Source: Okapia johnstoni (lineage: Eukaryota; Chordata; Mammalia; Artiodactyla; Giraffidae). Taken from it: a DNA stretch of 64,000 nucleotides. The stretch is from NCBI GenBank assembly GCA_024291935.2, contig CM044308.1:124894501-124958500 (forward strand), written 5' to 3'. The notes under the pieces are model-generated. The model saw only the letters and a program-made list of their open reading frames with translations. It searched no databases and was not told where the DNA came from. The translations under genes were made by a program, and so were the position numbers. This document shows positions 12,603 through 22,718 of this stretch, piece after piece. Position 1 is the first letter of the stretch. Each line of letters opens with the position of its first letter.

Positions 12603-12729
12603 ATTATCCCTGTTGCTTGGTCTCTCGGAATCCATGGAAAAATACTTACAGGACTTCTGCTTACCTTTTCTCAGAATCACCAGCCTTCTTCAGCACCACA
12701 TTTTTGGGGAAGATTTACCTAGCTGCCAG
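12603..12729 (+). CDS. UBR3: UBR3 coding exon B, frameshifted in this sequence
   Basis: The acceptor (T-rich tract then ACTTTAG) and donor (CAG then GTAGAAG) are good. Entering in phase 0 the exon reads IIPVAWS, then goes out of frame and meets TAG at 12720-12722. From about 12624 the +1 frame instead reads SESMEKYLQDFCLPFLRITS and on to EDLPSCQ, which is the UBR3-like sequence and joins the next exon in phase. The exon is 127 bases long, while its neighbours require a multiple of three. So one extra base lies near the TCTCTC run at 12621-12626. No alternative splice site that I can see restores the frame. As written, the product would lose the Cys-rich C-terminus. Identity as a UBR3 exon is firm; whether the lesion is real or an assembly error cannot be told here. 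Confidence 0.85.
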
Positions 12730-12840
12730 GTAGAAGTTTGGGTAGAGAGTAGGGAACCTTTTTTTTAAACAATTAACTAATTTTAAAAAATATATTTATA
12801 TAGTATTATGCTTATATCTGTATCCAGAACTGCTATACAA

Positions 12841-13061
12841 AGATGAAGGTGAAAGCGTTAGGTCACTCAGTCATGTCTGACTCTTTGTGACCCCGTGAAC
12901 TGTAGCCTGCCAGGCTTCTCTGTCCATGGGATTCTCCAAGCAAGAATACTGTAGTGGGTAACCATTCTCTTCTCCAGGGGATCTTCCCCACTCAGGGATC
13001 AAACTCGGGTCTCTTGCATTGCAGGCAGATTCTTTACTGTCTGAGCCACCAGGGAAACCCC
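12841..13061 (-). mobile_element. Bov-tA SINE
   Basis: Minus-strand Bov-tA: the Bov-A half (TCACTCAGTCATGTCTGACT to GCCAGGCTTCTCTGTCCATG) followed by the tRNA-derived half ending CTGAGCCACCAGGGAAACCC. It is flanked by the target duplication CTATACAA at 12833-12840 and 13062-13069. Located in the UBR3 intron after exon B. Confidence 0.92.
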
Positions 13062-13719
13062 CTATACAAGAATATGTTACTCCAACTCAAAGGAGTAAAT
13101 ATTTAGAATATTTACTATTATTGTTACTTTTTTATTTGTTAGTATCCACCCATTTTTATGGTAATATTATTAATATTTTATGTTGGAGGAGTTTTTGATT
13201 AGATCTGTGATAATAAATCCCTAGTACTTGAACAAAAAATAGTATTCATATTGATATGTTTTTCATATTGATATATTTATCACTAGTCATCATTGGCCTT
13301 TAATATCCTTTTTAAAGGGTATTATGTTGACGAGCAAGCTGGTTGTTTAAAAACCTGATGGCATTTATGTAATTTTAGAATTTAAAAATATTCAGTTTGT
13401 AGCCAACTAAAACTTGAATGAATGATCACTGATTTAATCTATTTTGTGAAACTGTGGGTCAGTGTGAGTGGGCAAGAAAGTGGAAAAGAAAGTAGGAAAC
13501 CAGAAGGTAAGTAAATCAAGTTATGTTTATAGGATTATGACCCTGTCATTATTTGTCATTCATTTTCAGGGAATTTTCTGTGAGAGTTAAGTCACTTATC
13601 ATATTTATGGTCTTTGAAGCCTGCATGCAGTATATCAGAATTAAGCCATTGATTATTCCTTCTCTCTTAAATAATTGACCATTGTATTAAATAGTTTGGA
13701 TTCGTTGTTTTTTATCAAT
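13062..13719. other. UBR3 intron, no recognised feature
   Basis: AT-rich sequence between a SINE and an L1 remnant; nothing recognised. Confidence 0.45.
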
Positions 13720-14535
13720 AGAGCAGGAAGATATGACAGTTATATATGCATGAAACAACAGAACACCAAATTACATAAAAATTGACAGAATTGAAAGAAG
13801 AAATAGACAATCCACAATTATAGCTGCAAATTTAATTGTTCTCTCTTAGTAATCAATAATAAATAGACAGAAAATCAAGTGGGATAAATGAGACTTGAAC
13901 CATACTATCATTCAACTTGATATAACTGACATCTATAGGATACTTCACCAGACAGTAGTAACAGAATGCATATTTTTAAAAATGCACATGGCCCATTCAG
14001 TAGAATATACCATATGCCAAACCATAAAGCAAGTAACAATAAATTTAAAAGAATTGAAATCACAAAACAATTTTCTTACCACACAGAATTAAATTAGAAA
14101 ATCAATAACAGAAAGAGATATACAAATCCCCAAGTGTGTGAGAATTAAGTAGCATACTGCTAAATAAGTATCAAAGTAGAAATCACATGGAAACCAGAGG
14201 ACATTTAAACTGAGTGAAATGAAAACACAGCATAGCAAAATTGTGAAATGCCACTAAAATATTTCTTGGAGAGATACAGCTTCAAATGCTTACATTTGAA
14301 AAGAAGAAAGGTCTAAAATCATTTATCTAAATTTTTACTTTATGAAAAAAAATAGAGCAAATTAAATCCAAAGCAAGTAAAAAAAATTACAAAAATCAGA
14401 GCAGAAATCAATGACATAGTAGTGAAACAGTAGAGAAAATCAATGAGTTCAGACAAGATGGGGTGTGTTCAGGGTGATCAATGAGTTCAAAATCTGTTTC
14501 TTTGCAAAGATCAATAAGATGGATGCACATAAATG
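13720..14535 (+). mobile_element. Old L1 ORF2 remnant
   Basis: A-rich strand typical of L1 ORF2 sense sequence: ACATAAAAATTGACAGAATTG, GAAATAGACAATCCACAATT, CATATGCCAAACCATAAAGC and TTCTTTGCAAAGATCAATAA are recognisable L1 phrases. The frame is destroyed. It sits inside a UBR3 intron. Confidence 0.75.
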
Positions 14536-15506
14536 CCAGGAGCTCAGCGAAGCCGGGAGAGAGTTGAGTTGCTAGGTACTGGACTGGCTGATTAAAGCTG
14601 CAAGCCACAGATGAAAGAGTTAAGCCTTTAAATCACTTACCATGATAGTATAAGCAAAAGGCTAAAACCAGGGAAAATGCTGATTCCTCATCTCATCACC
14701 TTCATAGAATGAAAGGGTGTACCAGTTGAGGGTCAAATGGATCAGCACAGATGTAAAGGAGTCTCAAACAGAAGGCTCTTTCAGTGTTATGAACTCTGAG
14801 GTGGAGAGGGTGAGGGGGTCAGGACAGGAGTGGAAAAGTTCTGGGTACCTAGTCAGAGTGGGGAAAGTTTCTTCAGGGTTTCACCTTTTTCCCTTCATAA
14901 GGTGGCCTTGGCAGAAATGTCAAAGTGACCCGTGCCCAAGGCCTCAGATAAAGAAGCCTAGGAATAAAGGCACCAGGGCGAGGAATATAACTGTGTGAAA
15001 GAGCATGACTGACCAGGGGGCCTGAGACCATGACTGCAAATCCCTTCAGAGGCTGCAGAGCACTATTTGCTATTGTGAATTCCATGTGTTCACTATTCTT
15101 CTTGATCCACACTGACAGTCTATCTCTTTTTAACCAGAAGTCACTGTCCTTTTGCTCCATATTAACATTTGACTTCCTAGTGTAGCTAGATTCTATAGAC
15201 TATCAGATAGTCTATAGATAACTGACAGTGCTATTTTTAAAATATGTGAATGTATAAATGAGGCAGATGCTATGGTAGTTAGGAGTTAAATTTCAAAGAG
15301 AAATATTATGGAAATATTGGATATAACAGCTTGGAGCCTTTTTTTTTTTCTTTGCTCCTCTTACTCCCTTCACTTTATTTAGTTGAATCAGTTAAGAAAG
15401 TTTTCATACTATCCAGAAGTAATTGATGAGAATGACACTTAAAGTATCTGTAGTGGGAAAAGTTCATGAGAAATGTCTTAAGAATTTTCTGTTTTATATC
15501 TAAAAG
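14536..15506. other. UBR3 intron, with a short perfect palindrome
   Basis: No exon before 15507. Overlapping frames near 14717-15160 on both strands are not supported by homology. A 13-base inverted repeat with one-base centre lies at 15192-15218. Confidence 0.45.
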
Positions 15507-15686
15507 GAAGAAGAAGAATTTTCAGTTCTTTCCAGCTGCCTGGGACTTCTGCCAACATTTTACCAAACAGAACATCCATTCATCAGTGCCTCCTGTCTGG
15601 ATTGGCCAGTTCCAGCATTTGATATTATATCTCAGTGGTGTGTTGAGATAAATTCATTTACTGAAAGACATGCTGAACAAGGAAAG
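15507..15686 (+). CDS. UBR3: UBR3 coding exon C
   Basis: A 180-base exon, 60 codons, phase 0 at both ends. It begins with four Glu codons (EEEEFSVLSSCLGLL) and ends FTERHAEQGK. The acceptor is TATATCTAAAAG and the donor GTATGT. The residues include a helical stretch and a conserved-looking PTFYQTEHPF segment typical of the UBR3 C-terminal region, leading into the Zn-binding domain in the next exon. The preceding 2.8 kb intron contains a Bov-tA SINE and an old L1 piece; the following intron holds two Bov-tA sequences. Overlapping open frames in other phases across this exon are not genes. Confidence 0.92.
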
Positions 15687-16926
15687 GTATGTAAAAAGAG
15701 TAACACTCACTTGCTATAGTGGTGATATACTAATAGATAAGAGAATACTTAATTCATACTTCCTAATGGTCTAGGGAACCCAGAATGGTGAAAGACATTT
15801 AGTTTTTAATTCAGTAGAACTGTTAAGATGTCCCTTGATGGAGGATAGTACACAGTTTCCTTATGACAGTACTAAAACCACAGAAGAATCCAGAATATCA
15901 GGGAAACAAAAATTAAAGACCAAAATCTTAGGTCTAATTGTGAGAGATTGGGTGCCCTGGTTCCCAAATCTGTGCATTCCATCTATAAGGGAGCAATCAC
16001 CCTTATGTACTGGTGTTTGTTTGGCTCATATACCTCATTCTGTAGGAGCATATATCTCATTCTACAGATGTTTTCTTCTAGTTGGTACCATCTAAAAATT
16101 CATCAGCAAAGTAATTGATTGTTTAAAAGACCAATGAGTTTTTCAGATGATTGACTACCAGTTAAGATCAATTAATTCATACACATCCACCTCTTGCCTT
16201 ACATCTTTCTGTATGAAGAAAATTCTTTTGACTAGAGACCATGTGGTATATGGTGCTGGGCAATTTAGAACCTAATCTAGGTAAGTATCAAGGTCAGTGA
16301 GGACAAATTGCTGTTCTTTCCACTGATGGAAGTGTTCCATATTTAATCAACTCATTACAGAATATGCAGTCTTTGGAATCAAGAGTTGGGCACTGAGTAT
16401 GGCAAATAGCATATTGTGAGCACATATATTGTCCTTATCCTTGCTTCCATGGCCACTTTATCCATGAACTTACTGATAAACACCAAGCTGGATACTGCGT
16501 TATTGCATTGATTAAGATGTATTGTGGCTGTCAGTACTGTGAGATGATCACCAGGTGAATTGCCAACCTCTATACAGTTTCTTAAAATATAGATTCATAC
16601 TACATTTTATCTGTTTTAAGTGTTAAGGAAGTAGCATTTAGAAAAAACATAAATGCTATTTCCAATATTTTTATATAACTACAAAAAAATGAACAAAATA
16701 CCCTATAGGGAAATTTAACTGATTTGTTATTTTTTTTCATACTTCCTGACAAAATTTATGAAAAGAATTGTAGCCCCAGCACTGACAGAGATAAAAACTC
16801 TTAACAGCTTGAGATGTAAGATTTTCAATCTTCTAGAAAGGGAACTCCAGATTATAAAGTATTGAAATAGAAATGTAAATTATAACCATGATCTTCCCAA
16901 AAAGAAAAAGCCAATGAATTGTTTGA
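15687..16926. other. UBR3 intron, no recognised feature
   Basis: Intronic DNA between exon C and the first SINE of this intron. No repeat or exon recognised; the frame at 15835-16095 is not coding-like. Confidence 0.45.
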
Positions 16927-16982
16927 TCAAACTCGGATCTCCTGCATTGCAGGCAGATTCTTTACCATCTGAGCCACCAAGT
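16927..16982 (-). mobile_element. Bov-tA fragment (tRNA-derived part)
   Basis: AAACTCGGATCTCCTGCATT through GATTCTTTACCATCTGAGCC and ACCAAG is the tRNA-derived head of Bov-tA on the minus strand; the Bov-A half is absent. Confidence 0.8.
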
Positions 16983-17189
16983 GTCCTTTTGCAAGAAAGG
17001 TCCAAAACTTAGTTTTGAAAACTGTGTAACTGTTTAAAATTATGCATCAAGAATATTTTAAAACAAATACATCTGCATATATTTTCCTTGCATGCTTAGT
17101 TATATCTCATATTTTTCTTTTAAAGTAATAAGAAATTTAAATGTTTTAGGGTGCTTAATCTAAAATTTACATCATGTAGTAATTGAAAA
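16983..17189. other. UBR3 intron, no recognised feature
   Basis: Short AT-rich spacer between two SINE sequences. Confidence 0.4.
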
Positions 17190-17415
17190 AGCGTGAAAGT
17201 GTTAGTTGCTCAGTCATGTGTGACTCTTTGCAACCCATGGACTGTAGCCTGCCAGGCTCCTCTGTCCATGGGATTCTCCAGGCAAGAATCCTGGAGTAGG
17301 TAGCCATTCCCTTCTCTTCTCCAGGTGATCTTTCTGACCCAGGGATCAAACCCAAGTCTCTTTCTGTCTCCTGCATTGGCAGGCGGGTTCTTTACCACTA
17401 GTGCCACAAAGGGAC
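17190..17415 (-). mobile_element. Bov-tA SINE
   Basis: Full Bov-tA on the minus strand, from GTGAAAGTGTTAGTTGCTCA through CCATGGGATTCTCCAGGCAA to GGGTTCTTTACCACTAGTGC and the final GGGA. It lies about 230 bases upstream of UBR3 exon D. Confidence 0.9.
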
Positions 17416-17644
17416 TTACATTAAAATAGAATATATTAAAGTAGAGAATGGTAATTGTTGAAGGACTACTTTAGTCTTTTGTAAAATGGAAATGGCAAGA
17501 GTATTAATAAAAAAGAAAAGCCACATTCTTGGAGACAGATTTTCTTTAAAAAAAAAAAAAAGAAAACAGCCTTTAGAAAACAAATATTTTGTATAAGTAA
17601 CTTAAATACATAGGACTAATGAATATTTTTGAATAATGTTTTAG

Positions 17645-17854
17645 GCATTGATTATCCAAGAGTCAAAATGGAAATTGCCACACCTTCTACAGTTGCCTGA
17701 AAATTATAACACCATTTTCCAGTACTACCACAGAAAAACCTGTAGTGTCTGCACCAAGGTTCCTAAAGACCCTGCCGTTTGCCTTGTTTGTGGTACTTTT
17801 GTATGCCTGAAAGGACTTTGCTGCAAGCAACAAAGTTACTGTGAATGTGTATTG
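17645..17854 (+). CDS. UBR3: UBR3 coding exon D, Cys-rich C-terminal domain
   Basis: A 210-base exon of 70 codons, phase 0 at both ends, between acceptor GTTTTAG and donor GTAAGC. It starts ALIIQESKWKLPHLLQLPEN. The second half is rich in cysteine: CSVCTKVPKDPAVCLVCG, then VCLKGLCC and YCECVL. This spacing of CxxC pairs followed by CC is the hallmark of the C-terminal zinc-binding region of UBR1/UBR2/UBR3-type ligases (the UBR autoinhibitory, UAIN, domain). In the family this domain is thought to help regulate substrate access; metal binding here is inferred from the cysteines. An open frame runs on past the donor for a few codons but that is intron. Confidence 0.95.
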
Positions 17855-17917
17855 GTAAGCAAGAGTAAATAGTATAAAATTTATGGAAACTCAAATGTCA
17901 TATCACATGGGAATGTG

Positions 17918-17956
17918 GTGTGTATTACATACAATGCAGTGTGTATTACATACAAA
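17918..17956. repeat. Short tandem duplication, 21-base period
   Basis: GTGTGTATTACATACA occurs at 17918 and again at 17939, just after the donor of exon D. It is a local duplication with no evident function. Confidence 0.7.
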
Positions 17957-18466
17957 ACTATGGTCAAACCAACTCAAATTTAACTACTCTTTGAGTGAAA
18001 TACATGATACATATCAGGGTTTTGTTTTTGTTGTTGCTTTATACCCTGTAGAAGGGTAAAAACAAAACAACAAAAAAAACCCACCTAAGGTTTTTTATGA
18101 GTAAAACCTTTCATAAGTGCAGCTTCAGTTCCTCTCCCTGCTCCCCTCTCCTGCCCTTTAATGGAATATACGTTTAGATGTTATTCTGTGGAACAACAGT
18201 TAGATATGCTGTTAAGACACTAGCCTCTGAATTAGATTTAGGTTAGCTCTTAATTGAGTTCCTAGATAATCCTTATCCAAATTCTTCCTAATGTATTGTT
18301 AATAAAGGGTTAAGAATGAGACTATAAGTTTAACTTAGATGAAATCTGATTTTAAAAAATGTAAATATTTCTGTATTATTTAGAAGACAGTTAAGTCATT
18401 ATTCATTTTCTTTTCTTGCGAAGTCCATTTGATTATGAAGTTCATTCACATTTTTTTATTTTTTAG

Positions 18467-18606
18467 CATTCTCAGAACTGTGGTGCAGGAACAGGGATTT
18501 TCCTTTTGATCAATGCATCAGTGATTATCATCATTCGAGGCCACCGCTTCTGCCTCTGGGGTTCTGTGTATTTGGATGCTCATGGAGAGGAAGACCGAGA
18601 TCTTAG
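18467..18606 (+). CDS. UBR3: UBR3 coding exon E
   Basis: A 140-base exon entered in phase 0 after TTTTTTAG and leaving in phase 2 (the final AG is completed by an A in the next exon to give Arg). It reads [20 protein letters not shown], continues [20 protein letters not shown] and ends EEDRDLR. The His and Cys at the start continue the metal-ligand pattern of the previous exon; GAGTGIFLL followed by a beta-rich hydrophobic run is characteristic of the UBR C-terminal fold. The hydrophobic stretch is short and probably core rather than membrane. The donor is GTTAGA. Confidence 0.95.
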
Positions 18607-18913
18607 GTTAGATGTTCATGGATATATCCTCGTGTTTTATTCAACTTTGGCCAGTAAGAATAATGTGCCATTCCTGGCTTTGTAATTGTGTTGATAATAA
18701 TAATTACTCTTTATATTAAGAAATTCTGACAGTCATTAATTTAGAGCTGTTTCTATTTGGGAGGATATTTTCCCCATTATGATGTTAAGGAAATATGAAA
18801 TAAATCAATTTCCTATGTGAGATTTTTGCCATAGAGAATCTATTTTTTAAAACGTGTGTGAAAGCTTCATTGTATTATATTATTTTAATGTTTTTTTTTT
18901 CTTTTCATTCTAG

Positions 18914-19031
18914 ACGAGGCAAGCCTCTCTACATTTGTAAAGAAAGATACAAAGTTCTTGAACAACAGTGGATTTCTCATACTTTTGATCACATCAATAA
19001 AAGATGGGGTCCACATTACAATGGGCTGTGA
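18914..19031 (+). CDS. UBR3: UBR3 last coding exon and stop
   Basis: The terminal coding exon follows acceptor TTTCATTCTAG. It completes the split Arg codon, then reads RGKPLYICKERYKVLEQQWI and ends INKRWGPHYNGL before TGA at 19029-19031. The C-terminal tyrosine-rich end matches what I know of vertebrate UBR3. Exons A to F together give about 293 residues, roughly the last sixth of the human protein. UBR3 acts as an E3 ubiquitin ligase of the UBR-box family; unlike UBR1 and UBR2 it is reported not to bind classical N-degrons directly. The UBR box and RING lie in exons outside this window. Confidence 0.95.
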
Positions 19032-20360
19032 CTTACCACCGTGGCATTGCATTATATCATTTTCATTAAGAATTTATCAACAATAAGCTTTAACTTAATT
19101 TGGGGAATTAACGCTTTTGCTGAGGGAAAAAAAGAAAACATACATTATAAAGCCTTTCCAAAATTAGGTGCTTGGTAATCACATTAACGGTATAATAATT
19201 TTTTTTTTTAAGTATCTGGAGAGCATAACAAGTAACGAGTTAAACCATTCTTTAGTGGTCCTTTTTTTGTTTAAGTCCACGATTAATAAGAAGCACAACT
19301 TGTTGACAAAATCATTTTAAAATGATTCTCCCAACAGTGCATATCTGCTTTTCATTGATATTTAGAGTGGATGTGATTTATTTAAAGTTTTACTGCTTCT
19401 TTATATCTGTGTGTTTTAATTTGCATCTGCTAAACATAATGCATCCTTTCCCTCTGCCATTCTTGTGTTGATTTGAGATTTTTGCTGTATGTAATTAGAA
19501 AAAAATGTAAAACATGATTTATGTGAAATATTGTATAGTAAAAGTTGGTCTAATAGTAGAACTTTACAATTTTTTCTTATTGTGAGGAATCTGTTAAAAG
19601 GTTAAGGCTTTGCTGAAAACTTAATTCATTCTCAGGAATTTCATAAATATTCTCCCAAGGTAAATAATTGAAATAGTTGTAAAATAAGTAGATAGCTGCT
19701 GTTAATATAATACAGTACATTTAGGGGGGCATTTGTGTGGTTGGGGGAGTCCCTAAAAATCAAAATTTGCCATTTCACTTGGATAAATTACTTGAGGTAA
19801 TAGCAAATAGATTTTATTATAAAATCAGAAGTTTTAAGAACATATACATGGCAGATTTTAATTCTGTGCATGCCCACCTTTTATTACTAACCAAGTTTTT
19901 ATTTAAATGATTGGATTGGAAAAGAGCTCTTACTTCCCCACAAATGGAGCATAGTTTTGGAACTTTCCTTATCAGCTCAAGAGGTTCATCTGTATTGTAT
20001 TTGTGCAGTGTAATCATTGTTATTTCTGCTTGGTTCCCTAAAAGGGGAAAAAAAAGGCTCAGTGGTGATGATCCTCAAGAGTGAGCTGTACACCTGTGTT
20101 CTTGTTTGAAGCTGCTGTGAAAAGCAGTTTATGTTTGTAGGATTTTTAAGTCAGTAAGAATGGAAATGATTGAGCTAAAACCCACTCTGTACTTACAGAA
20201 GGAAGATTACAGAAAAGCATGTTATATATTGCTGCCACAATTTTTCTTCCAAATGATTCAATAATTTGATGATTATTTAATATATATAGTACTATCAAGC
20301 AATTCCTGGTACTTTGGACTTCCATGGCTTGTTGTATAAAATTACATTTTTACGTGTAAA

Positions 20361-20393
20361 AATAAACTAAAAAACATCTAATGGTAAAATAAA
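20361..20393 (+). terminator. UBR3: Putative proximal poly(A) signals of UBR3
   Basis: Two canonical AATAAA hexamers, at 20361-20366 and 20388-20393, lie about 1.3 kb into the 3' UTR. A further one is at 20544-20549. Their use would yield shorter transcripts than the distal signal. Confidence 0.35.
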
Positions 20394-21295
20394 ATCACAG
20401 ATCTGTGTTCTAAAAATTGTTGAATGACATAATATTACAGGATATAAAAATGGACTTTAAATGATGGCCTTGCATTAAAATAGAACAGAACAGTAAATGT
20501 TCAAGTATGTTAAAAAAAATCAAAAGATTACCTATGTACCTACAATAAAACACATGGAAATAGCTTGCTATTTTTATATACATTTCCAAAATATTAAGAT
20601 AACTTTCTGAAAGACTAGAATGATTCTGTTTAATTAAGTAGCTGTCCTTTCCAACACATTGCTACTTTTTAAAATACTGTATCATAAGTTCAGCCTGTCA
20701 TATTTTTTGCATTGGTCATTATGGATACCAGACCATTTGTAAGTGTGGTTGAAGAACAAAATGCTAATTTACATCTCTAGTAAATACTGTTACAGGATTC
20801 ATGAACTTGGATAATTCTACAGTTTGAAACTCTGATGCTATATATACATGGTATAATGTATTCAGACTTTGATTACTACATATTTAAAATGGAATGTTTT
20901 ATGGTTGTGCATATGGATGTGAAGTGAAAATATTAGCCTTAACATTAAAATTTGGGTATTTGATAGTGTTTATTTTGGTATTGGTGAATTAGTCACCAGT
21001 AAAATTTTAAAAAGCACTTGGTTGAAAATTGTACTTGAATTACATACATGCATGCTGCTAAACTAGAACTTTAATTTTCCCCCATAACTTTTATAAGTCC
21101 CATTTATAAACCCACTTTTAAAAATAACAGGTCCAAATTAGAGTGATGTGTGTATATTATTCAAGAAAATGTCCTGGTGTGATATCTTGTATGAATGATC
21201 ATTTAAATACAGTACATTACTGTAGAAGCTAAATCAATCTTTATAATTAAGCAGAAATTACAAAACTAGGAATAATCAACATTGTAAGATATGTT

Positions 21296-21301
21296 AATAA
21301 A
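21296..21301 (+). terminator. UBR3: Putative distal poly(A) signal of UBR3
   Basis: The hexamer AATAAA is followed within about 35 bases by a GT-rich stretch (TTGGTTTGTG), a plausible downstream element. It is the last such signal before transposable-element-rich DNA begins. Confidence 0.45.
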
Positions 21302-21320
21302 AACCTACTGTCACTTGGTT

Positions 21321-21690
21321 TGTGAAAGGTCTTTAACATGCTTATTCTTCCATGTTTTTATTTTTTCAAAGATGTTGACAATAACATATGTAAGTGAGCA
21401 TAAATGAAAAGATCAAAGCATAACATAACTAATAGTTGCTATAAGGTGGAGTTAATATAAAGGATTTGCTTTTCCATTAACCTTTTATTTACAGAGCTAG
21501 TTCCTGTTCCTTCTTTGTCTCATAACTAATATAAAGCGTTTGCTAGGTGCTGTGTGTGTTTTTAGAAGCAGGAAATGGGTGAAAGGAGAGGAAACAGATG
21601 TTTGGAGAAGGAAATGGATATGCAGATCTGAAGAACACTGTTGTGGTCCCTATTGCTCCCTGAAAATTCCCAACTAGACTATAGGAATCT
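21321..21690. other. Spacer between UBR3 and the BovB cluster
   Basis: AT-rich unique-looking DNA; nothing recognised. Confidence 0.4.
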
Positions 21691-21803
21691 AAAGTGCTTT
21701 AGTTCAGTTCAGTTGCTCACTCATGTCCAACTCTTTGCGACCCCAGGGACTGCAACATGCCTGGCCTTCCTGTCTATCACCAACTCCCGGAATTTACTCA
21801 AAC

Positions 21804-22718
21804 TCATGTCCTTGAGTCAGTGATGCCATCCAACCATCTCATCCTCTGTCGTCCCCTTCTCCTCCTGCCTTCAATCTTGCCCAGCATCAGGATCTTTTCA
21901 AATGAGTCAGTTCTTTGCATCAGGTAGCCAAAGGATTGGAGTTTCAGCTTCAGCGTCAGTCCTTCCAATGAATACTCAGGACTTATCTCCTTTAGGATGG
22001 ACTGGTTGGATCTCCTTGTGGTCCAAGGGACTCTCAAGAGCCTTCTCCAACACCACAGTTCAAAAGTATCAATTCTTCGGCACTCAGCTTTCTTTATAGT
22101 CCAACTCTCACATCCATACATGACTACTGGAAAAACCATAGCTTTGACTAGACGGACCTTTGTTGGCAAAGTAATGTCTCTGCTTTTTAATATGCTTTCT
22201 AAGTTGGTCATAGCTTTTCTTCCAAGGAGTAAGCGTCTTTTAATTTCACGACTGCAATCACCATCTGCAGTCATTTTGGAGCCCCCCAAAATAAAGTCTC
22301 TCACTGTTGCCACTGTTTCCCCATCTATTTGCCATGAAGTGATGGGACCAGATGCCATGATCTTAGTTATCTGAATGTTGAGTTTTAAACCAACTTTTTC
22401 ACTCTCCTCTTTCACTTTCATCAAGAGGCTTTTTAGTTCTTCTTCACTTTCTGCCATAAGGGTGGTGTCATCTGTGTTTTTGAGGTTATTGATAATTCTC
22501 CTGGCAATCTTGATTCCAGCTTGTGCTTCATCCAGTACAGGATTTCTTATGATGTACTCTGCAGATAAGTTAAATAAGCAGGGTGACAATATACACCCTT
22601 GATGTTCTCCTTTCCCAATTTGAAACCAATCTGTTGTTCCATGTCCAGTTCTAACTGTTGCTTCTTGACCTGAATACAGATTTCTCAGGAGGCAGGTTAG
22701 GTAGTCTGGTATTCTCAT
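21804..22718 (-). pseudogene. BovB copy 1 reverse transcriptase remnant
   Basis: A 304-residue open frame covering the RT palm and the C-terminal part: [20 protein letters not shown], then [14 protein letters not shown] in place of NNLRYADD, then [15 protein letters not shown] and [18 protein letters not shown]. The loss of Tyr and Ala before the catalytic Asp pair argues for a long-dead copy. The upstream RT part continues in other frames at 22734-22946 and 22962-23426. Confidence 0.88.

Larger units (their letters stand above)
19032..21320 (+). other. UBR3: UBR3 3' UTR (inferred extent)
   Basis: AT-rich non-coding sequence directly after the UBR3 stop codon, free of SINEs and LINEs, which suits a constrained 3' UTR. 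Candidate AATAAA signals lie at 20361, 20388, 20544 and 21296. The last is followed by a GT-rich tract and by ordinary repeat-bearing DNA from 21.7 kb, so I place the distal end near 21320. The true cleavage sites cannot be read from sequence alone. Confidence 0.6.

Noticed and set aside
14439..14489. ATCAATGAGTTCA repeated at 14439 and 14477 as a target duplication around a small insertion
   Set aside because: The 25 bases between show no transposon feature; a local duplication inside a decayed L1 is simpler.
14717..15160. Overlapping open frames on both strands in the UBR3 intron
   Set aside because: No homology, no splice structure, and both strands being open points to chance.
17645..17872. 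Stand-alone 74-residue small protein with CxxC motifs
   Set aside because: It is UBR3 exon D read past its donor site; the true protein continues from exon C and into exon E.
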